Part shown: positions 1 to 7,191 of the stretch, piece after piece | Numbering within the stretch: the first letter of the stretch is position 1 | How the letters are laid out: each line of letters begins with the position of its first letter | Source of the DNA: Anaerolineae bacterium | Lineage (GTDB): Bacteria > Chloroflexota > Anaerolineae > Anaerolineales > Anaerolineaceae | Direction of reading: 5' to 3' | Assembly: GCA_013178185.1 (NCBI GenBank) | Contig: JABLXC010000040.1 | Location: forward strand, 1 to 32,372 | Length of the DNA: 32,372 nucleotides | The notes under the pieces: generated by a model | What the model was told of the DNA's origin: nothing | Databases searched by the model: none | The model's input: the letters and a program-made list of their open reading frames with translations, nothing else | Position numbers and translations under genes: made by a program

Positions 1-951
1 GAATTATTCATTGATATCCCAGGTGAAGAGACAGAATGGCTTGGCAGGTTGGCAAAACTGTACAACACCTACATTATTGCGCAGTGCAAGGCGCGCTGGC
101 CCGAGGTCATGGCAAATCGCTTTTTTAATACACTTTTTATCATCTCTCCTCAAGGCGAGGTCGTTCACAAAGCGGCCAAAAATCATATCTGGTGCCGGGA
201 ACGTTCCTGCACCCCGCATGATGTTTATGATCGCTGGGTGGAGCTTTTTGGCGATGGCATCGAGGCGTTTTATCCTGTACTGAGGACGGATGATATCGGC
301 AACATTGGCACAATCTGCTGCAGCGACGCTGAATATCCTGAGGTTGTACGGGCATTGGCGTTTAATGGCGCAGAGGTCGTTTATCGCCCCAGTGAAGCGA
401 TGCCCATGACGGGTAATTCGTATCCGGGTGGCGGCGGGTGGATGACTCAAAATCGCGGACATGCTCAATTTAACAGCGTGTATATGATCTGTCCAAATGT
501 GGGTCCGGTTTTCTTGCACCCAAAGATGAGACATCCCGTTGATATTGCTGGAGGTAACTCTCATATCGTAGATTATCAGGGGAACATCATGTCTTATTCC
601 GCTTCCGGGTACAACACGATGGTAGCGGCGATCATAGATATCGAAGCCTTACGCCAATTCAGGGTAATGAACCTGAACAGCAACTGGTTGAAAGATGTCC
701 GCACTGAAGTGTTCAAGCGCATGTATGAACAGCCTATTCACCCGAAAAACTTGTGGCTTGAGCAGGATCCACTCCAACATGAAGCGGTGGATGAGGTTTA
801 CCGCGAGAATATTCGCTGCTTATTGAAACGCGGTACCTACACTGCACCGTATTATTCTTTTCAAGGCTGTCATTATCAAGGTGAAGCCACCACTATGGAG
901 CAATGGCAAGACATCAAAAAACTGTGGGATGGCTGGGGCGAAGACGAATAG
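1..951 (+). CDS. Nitrilase-superfamily carbon-nitrogen hydrolase, 5' end missing
   Basis: The frame is open to the left edge and ends in TAG at 949-951, leaving 316 visible residues. The fragment matches the alpha-beta-beta-alpha core of the nitrilase family, cytoplasmic enzymes that hydrolyse nitriles, amides or carbamoyl groups. The catalytic lysine is probably Lys60 (in AAKNHI). The nucleophile is probably Cys107 in ICCSDAEYPE, which corresponds to the family pattern C-x-D-x-x-F/Y-P-E followed by a Gly-Ala-Glu strand. The third triad residue, Glu, would lie about 50-60 residues before the lysine. The very first visible residue (Glu, followed by Leu-Phe) fits that position, so little more than the N-terminal strand may be missing. 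The C-terminal part (about 215-316) is longer than in small nitrilases and suggests an amidase-like subgroup. An APC permease starts 57 bases downstream and could import the substrate or export a product. The substrate cannot be read from the sequence. Confidence 0.85.
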   Translation, partial: ELFIDIPGEETEWLGRLAKLYNTYIIAQCKARWPEVMANRFFNTLFIISPQGEVVHKAAKNHIWCRERSCTPHDVYDRWVELFGDGIEAFYPVLRTDDIGNIGTICCSDAEYPEVVRALAFNGAEVVYRPSEAMPMTGNSYPGGGGWMTQNRGHAQFNSVYMICPNVGPVFLHPKMRHPVDIAGGNSHIVDYQGNIMSYSASGYNTMVAAIIDIEALRQFRVMNLNSNWLKDVRTEVFKRMYEQPIHPKNLWLEQDPLQHEAVDEVYRENIRCLLKRGTYTAPYYSFQGCHYQGEATTMEQWQDIKKLWDGWGEDE

Positions 952-1007
952 AGAAGGTCTCAATCCGTCTGACTATCATTTCAGTTTTTCCATTGAAAGG
1001 AGCAGCA

Positions 1008-2372
1008 ATGTCCGAGCAAGGTATCACAGAGACCGAAGGAACGCGAGAATTGAAGCGCGTCTTAGGGCTTAAAGATTTGATCCTTTATGGTATCGCCATG
1101 ATGGTGCCTATTGCGCCTGTGGCAATTTATGGCAGTGTGACCATGGTTACACAAGGTCACATGGCGCTTGCGTATATTTTGGCGATGATTGCTATGGCGT
1201 TCACCGGTTACAGTTTTGGGCAAATGGCAGGCGCATTTCCTAAGGCTGGTTCCACCTATGTATATACACGGCGGGGACTTAATCAGTACCTTGGATTGCT
1301 TTCTGGCTGGACGATATTGTTGGATTACGTCCTCATGCCAATCATGAGTTTCATCATCCTGGCCATTTTTGCTTCGACGTTGTTCCCGGCTGTGAGCTAC
1401 TGGGTTTGGATTCTGGGCGCGATCATCATTGTAACGTTTGTCAATTTGAGAGGTGTGACTTCGCTGGCAAAGATGACCACCGCTTTGGTCATCTTTATGT
1501 TTGCAGTGCTTATTTATTTTGTGGTCAGCGCTGTCATCGGATTGAGCAACGGTGTTGGCGAAGGAACGCTTTTCTCGCTTTCACCGTTTTACAAGGCAGA
1601 AACTTTCCAGTTTAGCGCCATCCTGGCTGGGACGGCAATTGCCTGTTTTTCATTTTTGGGGTTTGACGCCATCAGCACGCTGGCAGAAGAAACGAAAGAT
1701 CCTGCCAAAAATATCTCTGTGGCAATTATCATCGCTCTGGTGGTTGTGGGATTTCTGTTTGTTCTGCAGGCATACCTTGCGCAGTTGATCTGGCCAGATT
1801 TCACAACCTTCCCCAATCTAGATTCAGCTTTTTATTTCGTGGCTGGTGAGGTCGGTGGTCAGACGCTTTCCGTTTTTCTTACCCTGGCGATCATGATTGC
1901 AGGCCTGGCAAATGCCTTAGATGCTCAGGCGGGATGCTCTCGTTTGCTTTACGGCATGGGAAAAGATGGCGTGATCCCGCAAAAGATATTTGCCTACGTG
2001 CATCCAAAAACCCAGATCCCGGTAATTAACATCCTGTTGCTGGCAGTTGCGGCGGTCATCGGAGCCACCCAGAGCCTCGAAACCATCATCAGCATGATCA
2101 ATTTTGGCGCGTTGTTTGCTTTTGTCATGGTCAACCTGGCAGTCATCGGACACTATTATTTCAAAGAAAAGCGGCGCGGCCTTAAAAATACGATACGCTA
2201 CCTGGTGGTCCCGGCAATTGGCGCGGTGGTCTGTTTGTTGTTATGGTTTAGCCTGTCTCCGTTGTCGAAAACAGCCGGTTTTATATGGCTGGCAGTTGGG
2301 ATCATCTATACAGCCGTGACTACGAATTTCTTTAGAAAACCTTTACCTGAGTTGAGAGAAACCCGGATCTAG
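1008..2372 (+). CDS. APC-superfamily amino acid/amine permease
   Basis: This 454-residue integral membrane protein has about 12 hydrophobic segments and the amino acid-polyamine-organocation layout. A short charged N-terminus is followed by helix 1 (LILYGIAMMVPIAP, about residues 20-40, the broken first helix of the fold) and the loop GAFPKAGSTYVYTRRGLN near residues 80-97, which is highly typical of the family. The sequence FSFLGFDAISTLAEETKDPAKN near residue 220 is the conserved helix 6 and following loop. The start is ATG 1008, preceded by GAAAGGAG at 995-1002. An in-frame ATG at 903 lies inside the upstream hydrolase and would add a basic, unrelated leader, so it was rejected. The gene follows the nitrilase-like hydrolase by 56 bases and probably shares its transcript. 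The likely role is proton- or substrate-coupled uptake of an amino acid, amine or amide. Confidence 0.9.
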   Translation: MSEQGITETEGTRELKRVLGLKDLILYGIAMMVPIAPVAIYGSVTMVTQGHMALAYILAMIAMAFTGYSFGQMAGAFPKAGSTYVYTRRGLNQYLGLLSGWTILLDYVLMPIMSFIILAIFASTLFPAVSYWVWILGAIIIVTFVNLRGVTSLAKMTTALVIFMFAVLIYFVVSAVIGLSNGVGEGTLFSLSPFYKAETFQFSAILAGTAIACFSFLGFDAISTLAEETKDPAKNISVAIIIALVVVGFLFVLQAYLAQLIWPDFTTFPNLDSAFYFVAGEVGGQTLSVFLTLAIMIAGLANALDAQAGCSRLLYGMGKDGVIPQKIFAYVHPKTQIPVINILLLAVAAVIGATQSLETIISMINFGALFAFVMVNLAVIGHYYFKEKRRGLKNTIRYLVVPAIGAVVCLLLWFSLSPLSKTAGFIWLAVGIIYTAVTTNFFRKPLPELRETRI

Positions 2373-2412
2373 AATCCCTCAGATGGCTTTTTGATGTCCA
2401 TTTTTCTTGGGG

Positions 2413-2445
2413 GTGCAGCCTGCCAGGCGCCATGGCAGGCTGCAC
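2413..2445. repeat. Perfect 13-bp inverted repeat after the permease gene
   Basis: Arms GTGCAGCCTGCCA (2413-2425) and TGGCAGGCTGCAC (2433-2445) are exactly complementary around a 7-base GC-rich loop that is itself nearly self-complementary. No T-run follows on either strand, so it is not a classical intrinsic terminator. It could be an mRNA-stabilising hairpin for the permease transcript, a Rho-assisted stop, or a protein-binding site upstream of degV. Confidence 0.6.
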
Positions 2446-2511
2446 TACGTATTCTTGGGTTGGGGCTATAATTAATCGAGCGAATTTTGACACCCATGTT
2501 AGAGGCAGCCC

Positions 2512-3372
2512 ATGTCCAACGCGATTCAAATTATCACTGATAGCACTTGTGATCTACCGGCGGAGTTGACTTCGGCCTATGGCATCACGGTACTGTCGCA
2601 TACTCTGGTTTGGGGAGAAGAGCAATACCGTGATCGTATAGACCTTCAGCCTGAAGAATTTTATCGTCGCCTGGAGACCGATCCGCGTCTTCCCAAGACT
2701 TCGCAAATTACGATCCATGATTTTTTGAACGCATTTGAGAGGGCGCGATCGCTCGGCGCCAGTGAGATCATCGTCATCACGCTCAGCAGCGCCTTGAGCG
2801 GCGCTTACCAGTCGGCCGTTGCGGCTGCCAGCCAGGTCAACCTGCCGGTGCATGTCGTCGATTCGAAGTCTGTCACCATGGGGCTGGGGTGGCAGGTGCT
2901 GACAGCCGCTCGCGCCCTGGCTGAAGGGAATACAGTGCAGTCGGTGATCCAGGCTGTCGAAACCCTGCGGGGTAAATTGCAGTTGTTCGTTTGCATGGAT
3001 ACCCTAAAATACGTCTCTACCGGCGGGCGCATTGGGAACGCCGGAAAGCTGATCGGCGCGTTGCTCGACATCAAGCCGCTGGTCTGGATCAATCACGTCA
3101 CGGGGGTCGTTGAACCGCTCACCATTGCCCGCACCTACCGGCGCGCCGTCGAAACCTTCTACCAGAAATTTTTTGAAAAGCTGGATGCGCGCGGCAGGGC
3201 TTTGCGGATTGCCATAACCCACGGGAATGCCTTGGAGGAGGCTCAGCGCCTGGCTGATCGGATCCGGGCAGAATTTAGCCCGATCGAGTTATTGATCAAC
3301 ACCACCGGGCCGGTGTTGGGCGTCAATACAGGCCCTCGCGCCCTGGCCCTGGCCGGTTACCTGGAAGATTGA
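2512..3372 (+). CDS. DegV family fatty-acid-binding protein
   Basis: This 286-residue cytoplasmic protein has the usual length and two-domain layout of DegV proteins, several of which (FakB) bind a fatty acid and present it to the kinase FakA. Visible hallmarks are IITDSTCDLPAEL at residues 7-19 and a T-S-Q segment at residues 63-65. Others are the SSALSGAYQSA helix near residue 96, VVDSKSVTMGLG near 117, and STGGRIG near 167, the loop that grips the carboxylate. The start ATG 2512 is preceded by a weak ribosome site (AGAGGCAG). A TATAAT at 2467-2472 is a possible -10, without a good -35. The gene stands alone, convergent with the aminotransferase, and no fatty-acid kinase lies in the window, so the partner must be elsewhere. 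The family call is firm; the ligand is not known. Confidence 0.92.
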   Translation: MSNAIQIITDSTCDLPAELTSAYGITVLSHTLVWGEEQYRDRIDLQPEEFYRRLETDPRLPKTSQITIHDFLNAFERARSLGASEIIVITLSSALSGAYQSAVAAASQVNLPVHVVDSKSVTMGLGWQVLTAARALAEGNTVQSVIQAVETLRGKLQLFVCMDTLKYVSTGGRIGNAGKLIGALLDIKPLVWINHVTGVVEPLTIARTYRRAVETFYQKFFEKLDARGRALRIAITHGNALEEAQRLADRIRAEFSPIELLINTTGPVLGVNTGPRALALAGYLED

Positions 3373-3405
3373 TTCTCGGATGATGGGCTGTATTCCTTGC
3401 GGGAG

Positions 3406-3444
3406 AACTCGCCCTGGTTGGTTACCTGGAAGACCGAGCGTAAA
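3406..3444 (+). pseudogene. Possible remnant of a second DegV C-terminus
   Basis: About 35 bases after the degV stop, the DNA reads, in one frame, ...GELALVGYLEDRA followed by a stop. The intact gene ends ...RALALAGYLED. The shared stretch GGTTACCTGGAAGA and its flanks match at most positions. This looks like the last dozen codons of a diverged tandem copy, the rest having been deleted. It is short enough that local slippage duplication is an alternative. Confidence 0.4.
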
Positions 3445-3502
3445 GCTGGGTTAAGACACCCTTGTCCTGACGAGTTAAGGTCGTTCAGGACAAGAGCTTT
3501 AC
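3440..3502. repeat. Nested inverted repeat between convergent genes
   Basis: Inner arms CTTGTCCTGA (3461-3470) and TCAGGACAAG (3485-3494) are perfectly complementary, with a further CGA/TCG pairing inside. Outer arms GTAAAGCT (3440-3447) and AGCTTTAC (3495-3502) extend the structure. It lies between convergent degV and the aminotransferase gene and may act as a bidirectional transcription stop, but no strong T-run follows directly. Confidence 0.5.
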
Positions 3503-3570
3503 CGTTAAAGCGGGTTTTCTCTAAGCAGGGAATAAGGCGAATTCAAGAATCAGGTAGCTGGAAAGGCGTG

Positions 3571-4887
3571 CTAAAGCAAGGCGCGATCGCGCTCGGCAGC
3601 ATACTCAATTTTTTCTCCCCGGACTTTTTTCTCTAAAAAGGCTGAAACCACTTTTTTAACGGCATGAGCGATATCATCCAGGTCTTTGCGGGTCATTTGC
3701 GGGTTTACACTGCTTAGCCAGAGCACTTCTTCGTGCAGTTTTTCGGACACCGGGCATTGTCCTGGGCCGTATTCCACCTTGCCTTTGTAATGGGCGCATT
3801 CAAAGGGACATTTTGTTCCGCCGTAACCGGATTTTTCGATGAAAAGGGGTTCGAGGTTTTGTGAAATTGGCCAGCGAGTAGTTGGCAGCAGTTTTTTATC
3901 AAAAACCCCTTCTGCCGAAAGCGCCAATGCAAAGTTCAACATATCGCTGCCAAGCACTTCCTGTTGGATGCGGATGAGGTAATAGTAATAGATGGTCTCT
4001 CCCCATACCGGTTCTTTGGGCAGGATAATTCCAGGGACATCTTTCAACTGCTCGCTCAAATAGCGACCGTTTTTATTCCGAGCCTCAACAAACTCATCCA
4101 GCTTCTTCATTTGCTCAATGCCAATGGCAGCCTGTAAATTGGTAATCCTGTAATTGGTGCATGGAAGACCCCAATGATATTTTGAAGAACTGCCCAGGGA
4201 TCGTTTTCGAGCAAAATCGCTGTAGCTCCACATCTTTTCATACAAGGCGTCATCGTTTGTAATTGCAAAGCCCCCTTCTCCTGTGCTGATGACTTTGCCC
4301 GCAACCGTGCTGAAGACTGCGATGTGTCCCGTTGTCCCCGACTTTTTTCCCTTGTAAGTAGCCCCAATAGCACGGCAGTCATCCTCAATGACCCAAAGAT
4401 TGTGTTTCCTGGCGATCTCCATGATGGGATCCATATCAACCGGCGCGCCATAAGCGGAGACCGGGATGATGGCCTTGGTGTAGGGGGTGATTTTCCTCTC
4501 GATATCGGCCGGATCCAAATGCAAGTAGTCTGGGTCAATATCTGCAAATACCGGGACAGCATTTTGCTCAAGAACCGAAGTATCAGAAGAAACGAAGGTG
4601 TACGGCGAAACTATCACCTCGTCGCCGGGGCCAACCCCAATTGCTGCCAGAGCGACGTGCAGCGCCGTTGTCCCGCTGGTCACAGCCAGAGCATGTTTGA
4701 CGCCAAACCAGTCGGCAATTTTCTTTTCGTATTCCTCGGTGATGTTGCCGCGGCGCAGTGCTCTCGATTTCATGACATTCGTTACAGCTTCAAGCTCTTC
4801 CAACCCAAAGAAATCCGCTTCAGGGGGCATGCCTTCAGTCCGGACGGGCGCTCCCCCCTCGATTGCCAATAATTCTTTACCGCTCAT
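3571..4887 (-). CDS. DegT/DnrJ/EryC1/StrS-type PLP aminotransferase
   Basis: This 438-residue fold-type I pyridoxal-phosphate enzyme belongs to the family that transaminates keto-sugars or cyclic ketones. The N-terminal pattern of Ala-Ile-Glu-Gly-Gly-x-Pro-Val-Arg is characteristic. Thr-Ser-Gly-Thr-Thr-Ala-Leu-His forms the phosphate-binding turn, and Val-Ile-Glu-Asp-Asp-Cys-Arg-Ala-Ile-Gly holds the Asp that pairs with the PLP ring nitrogen. Lys198 in VAGKVISTGEGG is the Schiff-base lysine; the usual His/Asn just before it is replaced by Ala-Gly. The C-terminal part has a Cys-Pro-Phe-Glu-Cys-Ala-His segment and a second Cys, not usual in the sugar enzymes, which could bind metal or form a lid. 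The start at 4887 is chosen because CAGGAG lies 8 bases upstream; the 33 codons before it are AT-rich promoter DNA. It is transcribed divergently from the nucleoside operon across a shared operator. Substrate unknown. Confidence 0.88.
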   Translation of the reverse strand: MSGKELLAIEGGAPVRTEGMPPEADFFGLEELEAVTNVMKSRALRRGNITEEYEKKIADWFGVKHALAVTSGTTALHVALAAIGVGPGDEVIVSPYTFVSSDTSVLEQNAVPVFADIDPDYLHLDPADIERKITPYTKAIIPVSAYGAPVDMDPIMEIARKHNLWVIEDDCRAIGATYKGKKSGTTGHIAVFSTVAGKVISTGEGGFAITNDDALYEKMWSYSDFARKRSLGSSSKYHWGLPCTNYRITNLQAAIGIEQMKKLDEFVEARNKNGRYLSEQLKDVPGIILPKEPVWGETIYYYYLIRIQQEVLGSDMLNFALALSAEGVFDKKLLPTTRWPISQNLEPLFIEKSGYGGTKCPFECAHYKGKVEYGPGQCPVSEKLHEEVLWLSSVNPQMTRKDLDDIAHAVKKVVSAFLEKKVRGEKIEYAAERDRALL

Positions 4888-4926
4888 TCGGTTTCTCCTG
4901 AAAAGAAAATAAATCCTTGTTATAGG

Positions 4927-4949
4927 CATTAGATGTTTGACATCTAATG
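4927..4949. promoter_or_regulatory. 23-bp palindromic operator in the divergent promoter region
   Basis: Arms CATTAGATGT (4927-4936) and ACATCTAATG (4940-4949) are exact reverse complements separated by TTG. The palindrome covers the -35 element of the plus-strand promoter, so a dimer bound here would block RNA polymerase. It would also lie close to the start region of the minus-strand aminotransferase gene. The nearest encoded regulator is the GntR/UTRA protein in the operon, which makes autoregulation the simplest reading. A related half-site, ACGTCTAATG, occurs at 8378-8387 ahead of the BMP gene. Confidence 0.7.
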
Positions 4950-4965
4950 TCTTTTGTATTATAAT
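4937..4965 (+). promoter_or_regulatory. Consensus sigma-70 promoter of the nucleoside operon
   Basis: TTGACA at 4937-4942 and TATAAT at 4960-4965 are both perfect consensus hexamers with the ideal 17-base spacer. Transcription would begin near 4972, giving a leader of about 60 bases before the M20 gene at 5035. With no weak element, the promoter should be strong unless repressed, which agrees with the palindrome embedded over its -35. Confidence 0.8.
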
Positions 4966-5034
4966 AGTTCTGAATAGAAAAGTCAACAGTCTGAACGCTG
5001 GTTATATTTTGTCAAATTGATATGGGGTTGTCCG

Positions 5035-6330
5035 ATGGAATATTCTCACTTATCTGCCGCTGTTGATCGTATCAAACCAGACCTTATCGCCTTATTGCAA
5101 GACCTTGTCCGAATCCCAAGCTATCCCTGCACTATTGAGCAGAACAAATGCCTGGATCTTATCGCCGATTTCCTAAACGATCCTTCCATTCGCCACCATC
5201 GCTGGAAGCCAAATTGGGAACAGGTGGAAAAGGTGGTTGCACCGAGCAACGGCGCTTTGCTTTACACCCACAATGATACATTTCTGAAGACGCGTGATCA
5301 GATCGGCGTTCTGGTTTCTGAATATGGAGAAGGAAGCCGCTTGATTGTCTTGAATGGGCATGTTGATATCGTCGGCGTCGAGCCCATGGCCGATTGGACG
5401 GTTGACCCCTTCTCTGGTTTTGTGAAAGACGGCCGTCTTTATGGGCGCGGCGCCATAGACATGAAAGGTGGTTTGGTGGGGTTAATTGGGGCGCTTAAAG
5501 CCCTGGCGGAAACCGAGACGGAGTTGAAAGGCCGGGTCCAACTTCATGCTGTTCCCGAAGAAGAGACTGGCGGCAACGGCACGCTGGCGTGCATCGAGAA
5601 AGGATTTATTGGCGATGCAACAGTATTTGCAGAAACGACCGATCTAAGGGTGCTTTACCACCACACCGGTATTCAGGATTTCAAAATAAAGTTGGTGGGC
5701 AACCCTGGTTTTATTCTGAGGCACAGCCCTGGAGTCGACAGTGTGTATGCCATGGGCAAGGTGCTCCGGCGGCTGGAGGAACTACAGCATCAGCGTGAGA
5801 TCGAAGCGAGAAAACGAATACCCGATTTTCTCGACAATGACTCTCCTGGCTTTATCAATGTGGGCTCTGTACGCGCTGGCGAATGGGATGCGACCTGTCC
5901 TACTTATTCCTTCGCTCAGGGATTGATGAGCCTGCTACCCGGAGAAACCCCTCAAGAAGCCCTGAGTGAACTAGAGGCCGCTGTCAAAGAAGCGGTTAGC
6001 GACCACCCCTGGTTTGTTGATCATCCTCCGCTGGTCTTTTCTCAATCGATCGGCCATTTGGGCGGGGAGTTAACTTCTGACCATCCCCTGGTTTCCGCCT
6101 TCACTGCGGCCTCTACCCAGGTCGGAATAAATCCTGCCGGTTTGCCCCAGGGACGGTTGATGGTCTGTGATGCAAAAATTACCCAGGGTGGTGGCTTTTC
6201 ACCTTCCATCGTTTTTGGGCCCAAGGGGTGGTCTGCTCATGCCCCTGATGAATGTGTGGAAATTGAATCGGTCATCCAATGCGCAAAAGTAACTGCGGCC
6301 GGCGTAGTGAATTATCTCTCACGGGCATAG
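5035..6330 (+). CDS. M20 family zinc amidohydrolase/peptidase (ArgE/DapE-like)
   Basis: This 431-residue cytoplasmic metallohydrolase belongs to the ArgE/DapE/ACY1 group, which cleaves N-acyl or peptide bonds with two zinc ions. Metal and catalytic positions are visible. His109 and Asp111 lie in NGHVDIVG, the bridging Asp142 in GRGAIDMKGG, the general base and metal Glu in PEEETGG (175-177), and the final His402 in WSAHAPDE. The dimerisation domain lies at about 200-310. Start ATG 5035 follows a modest GGGG ribosome site; a TTG at 5017 in the same frame is less likely. It is the first gene after the operator-promoter and is followed 42 bases later by the GntR gene. An acyl-amino-acid type hydrolase is unexpected at the head of a nucleoside operon, so its true substrate may be an N-acyl or carbamoyl product of base breakdown; this is speculative. 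Confidence 0.9.
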   Translation: MEYSHLSAAVDRIKPDLIALLQDLVRIPSYPCTIEQNKCLDLIADFLNDPSIRHHRWKPNWEQVEKVVAPSNGALLYTHNDTFLKTRDQIGVLVSEYGEGSRLIVLNGHVDIVGVEPMADWTVDPFSGFVKDGRLYGRGAIDMKGGLVGLIGALKALAETETELKGRVQLHAVPEEETGGNGTLACIEKGFIGDATVFAETTDLRVLYHHTGIQDFKIKLVGNPGFILRHSPGVDSVYAMGKVLRRLEELQHQREIEARKRIPDFLDNDSPGFINVGSVRAGEWDATCPTYSFAQGLMSLLPGETPQEALSELEAAVKEAVSDHPWFVDHPPLVFSQSIGHLGGELTSDHPLVSAFTAASTQVGINPAGLPQGRLMVCDAKITQGGGFSPSIVFGPKGWSAHAPDECVEIESVIQCAKVTAAGVVNYLSRA

Positions 6331-6372
6331 CCCGGTTGCGAAATCTCAACTTTTGCTTTCTGGAGATGAGGA

Positions 6373-7167
6373 ATGAAACAACCGTTATTTGATGTAGAAA
6401 TAAACCAGATGCGCGATTTCTCAAAATCGAAGTTACTTCCTCAAGCGGTGGCTGCTGAGATTCGCAAATTGATTATCGAGGGCGTATGGTCGCCAGGAAT
6501 GCAGATGCCTGGCGAGCTGGAGTTGACTGAACAGTTAGGCGTCAGCCGGGGTACTCTCAGAGCTGCATTGGAAGAATTGATCGCCCAGGGTTACGTCGTT
6601 CGAAGGCATGGCGTTGGGACGTTTATTCACCAACGGCCGCTAATCACCAATAACCTGCACATCAATAGCAGCGTGGCCGAAATGATCAAGTCCATGGGGA
6701 TGCGACCTGGGTGTATAGAGCTGGAGATTTCTATCGAGGATGGTTCTGAACAGGTTTTGGCTGAACTGGATATCCATACAGGGATTGAGGTGATTGTAAT
6801 CAAGCGTGTTCGCACCGCTAATGACAAACCCGTAATTTATTCCGTAGATTACATGGATCCTGCGTTATTGAAACACGGTAAGAAACCGTTAACAATCCAG
6901 GAATTAAGATCACTTTTGTGCGTCGAGGATGCCTCTCTCTATAACATTCTTGATCATCGTCTTGGCGTACATGTTGACCATGCGCTTGCTGAAATCAAGC
7001 CAATTAAAGCGGATGAGCTTTTGGTTAAAAAGTTATCAATTCATCCAGACAGCGTTTTACTCCGAATCCGGCAGATTGATTATACGAAAGAAGGTCTGCC
7101 TGTGATGGTCTCAACGGAATACCATGTTGCAGAAATCTCTACTCATTACATTTATCGTAAGCGGTAA
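6373..7167 (+). CDS. GntR family transcriptional regulator (HutC/UTRA type)
   Basis: This 264-residue DNA-binding protein has an N-terminal GntR winged helix at about residues 17-83: SKLLPQAVAAEIRKLIIEG, then QLGVSRGTLRAALEELIAQGYVVRRHGVGTFI, the textbook recognition helix and wing. A UTRA-type ligand-binding domain (about 95-260) has the usual motif of a tight turn before an Ile-x-Arg-x-Arg strand and ends with Thr-Glu-Tyr-His. HutC-type GntR proteins sense sugar phosphates, amino acids or nucleoside-related metabolites. Start ATG 6373 has GGAGATGAGGA just upstream. It is the second gene of the operon and is the likely repressor acting at the palindrome over the operon promoter. An inducer such as a pentose-1-phosphate or nucleoside is inferred, not shown. 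Confidence 0.93.
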   Translation: MKQPLFDVEINQMRDFSKSKLLPQAVAAEIRKLIIEGVWSPGMQMPGELELTEQLGVSRGTLRAALEELIAQGYVVRRHGVGTFIHQRPLITNNLHINSSVAEMIKSMGMRPGCIELEISIEDGSEQVLAELDIHTGIEVIVIKRVRTANDKPVIYSVDYMDPALLKHGKKPLTIQELRSLLCVEDASLYNILDHRLGVHVDHALAEIKPIKADELLVKKLSIHPDSVLLRIRQIDYTKEGLPVMVSTEYHVAEISTHYIYRKR

Positions 7168-7191
7168 ACATTTGAGAAAGGCAGGTACGCA

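Noticed and set aside
903-1007. N-terminal extension of the APC permease
   Set aside because: It lies inside the hydrolase gene, is basic and unlike the family, and a good ribosome site precedes ATG 1008.
4888-4986. Longer start of the DegT aminotransferase
   Set aside because: The 33 extra codons are AT-rich promoter DNA containing the operator, and the ribosome site fits the start at 4887.
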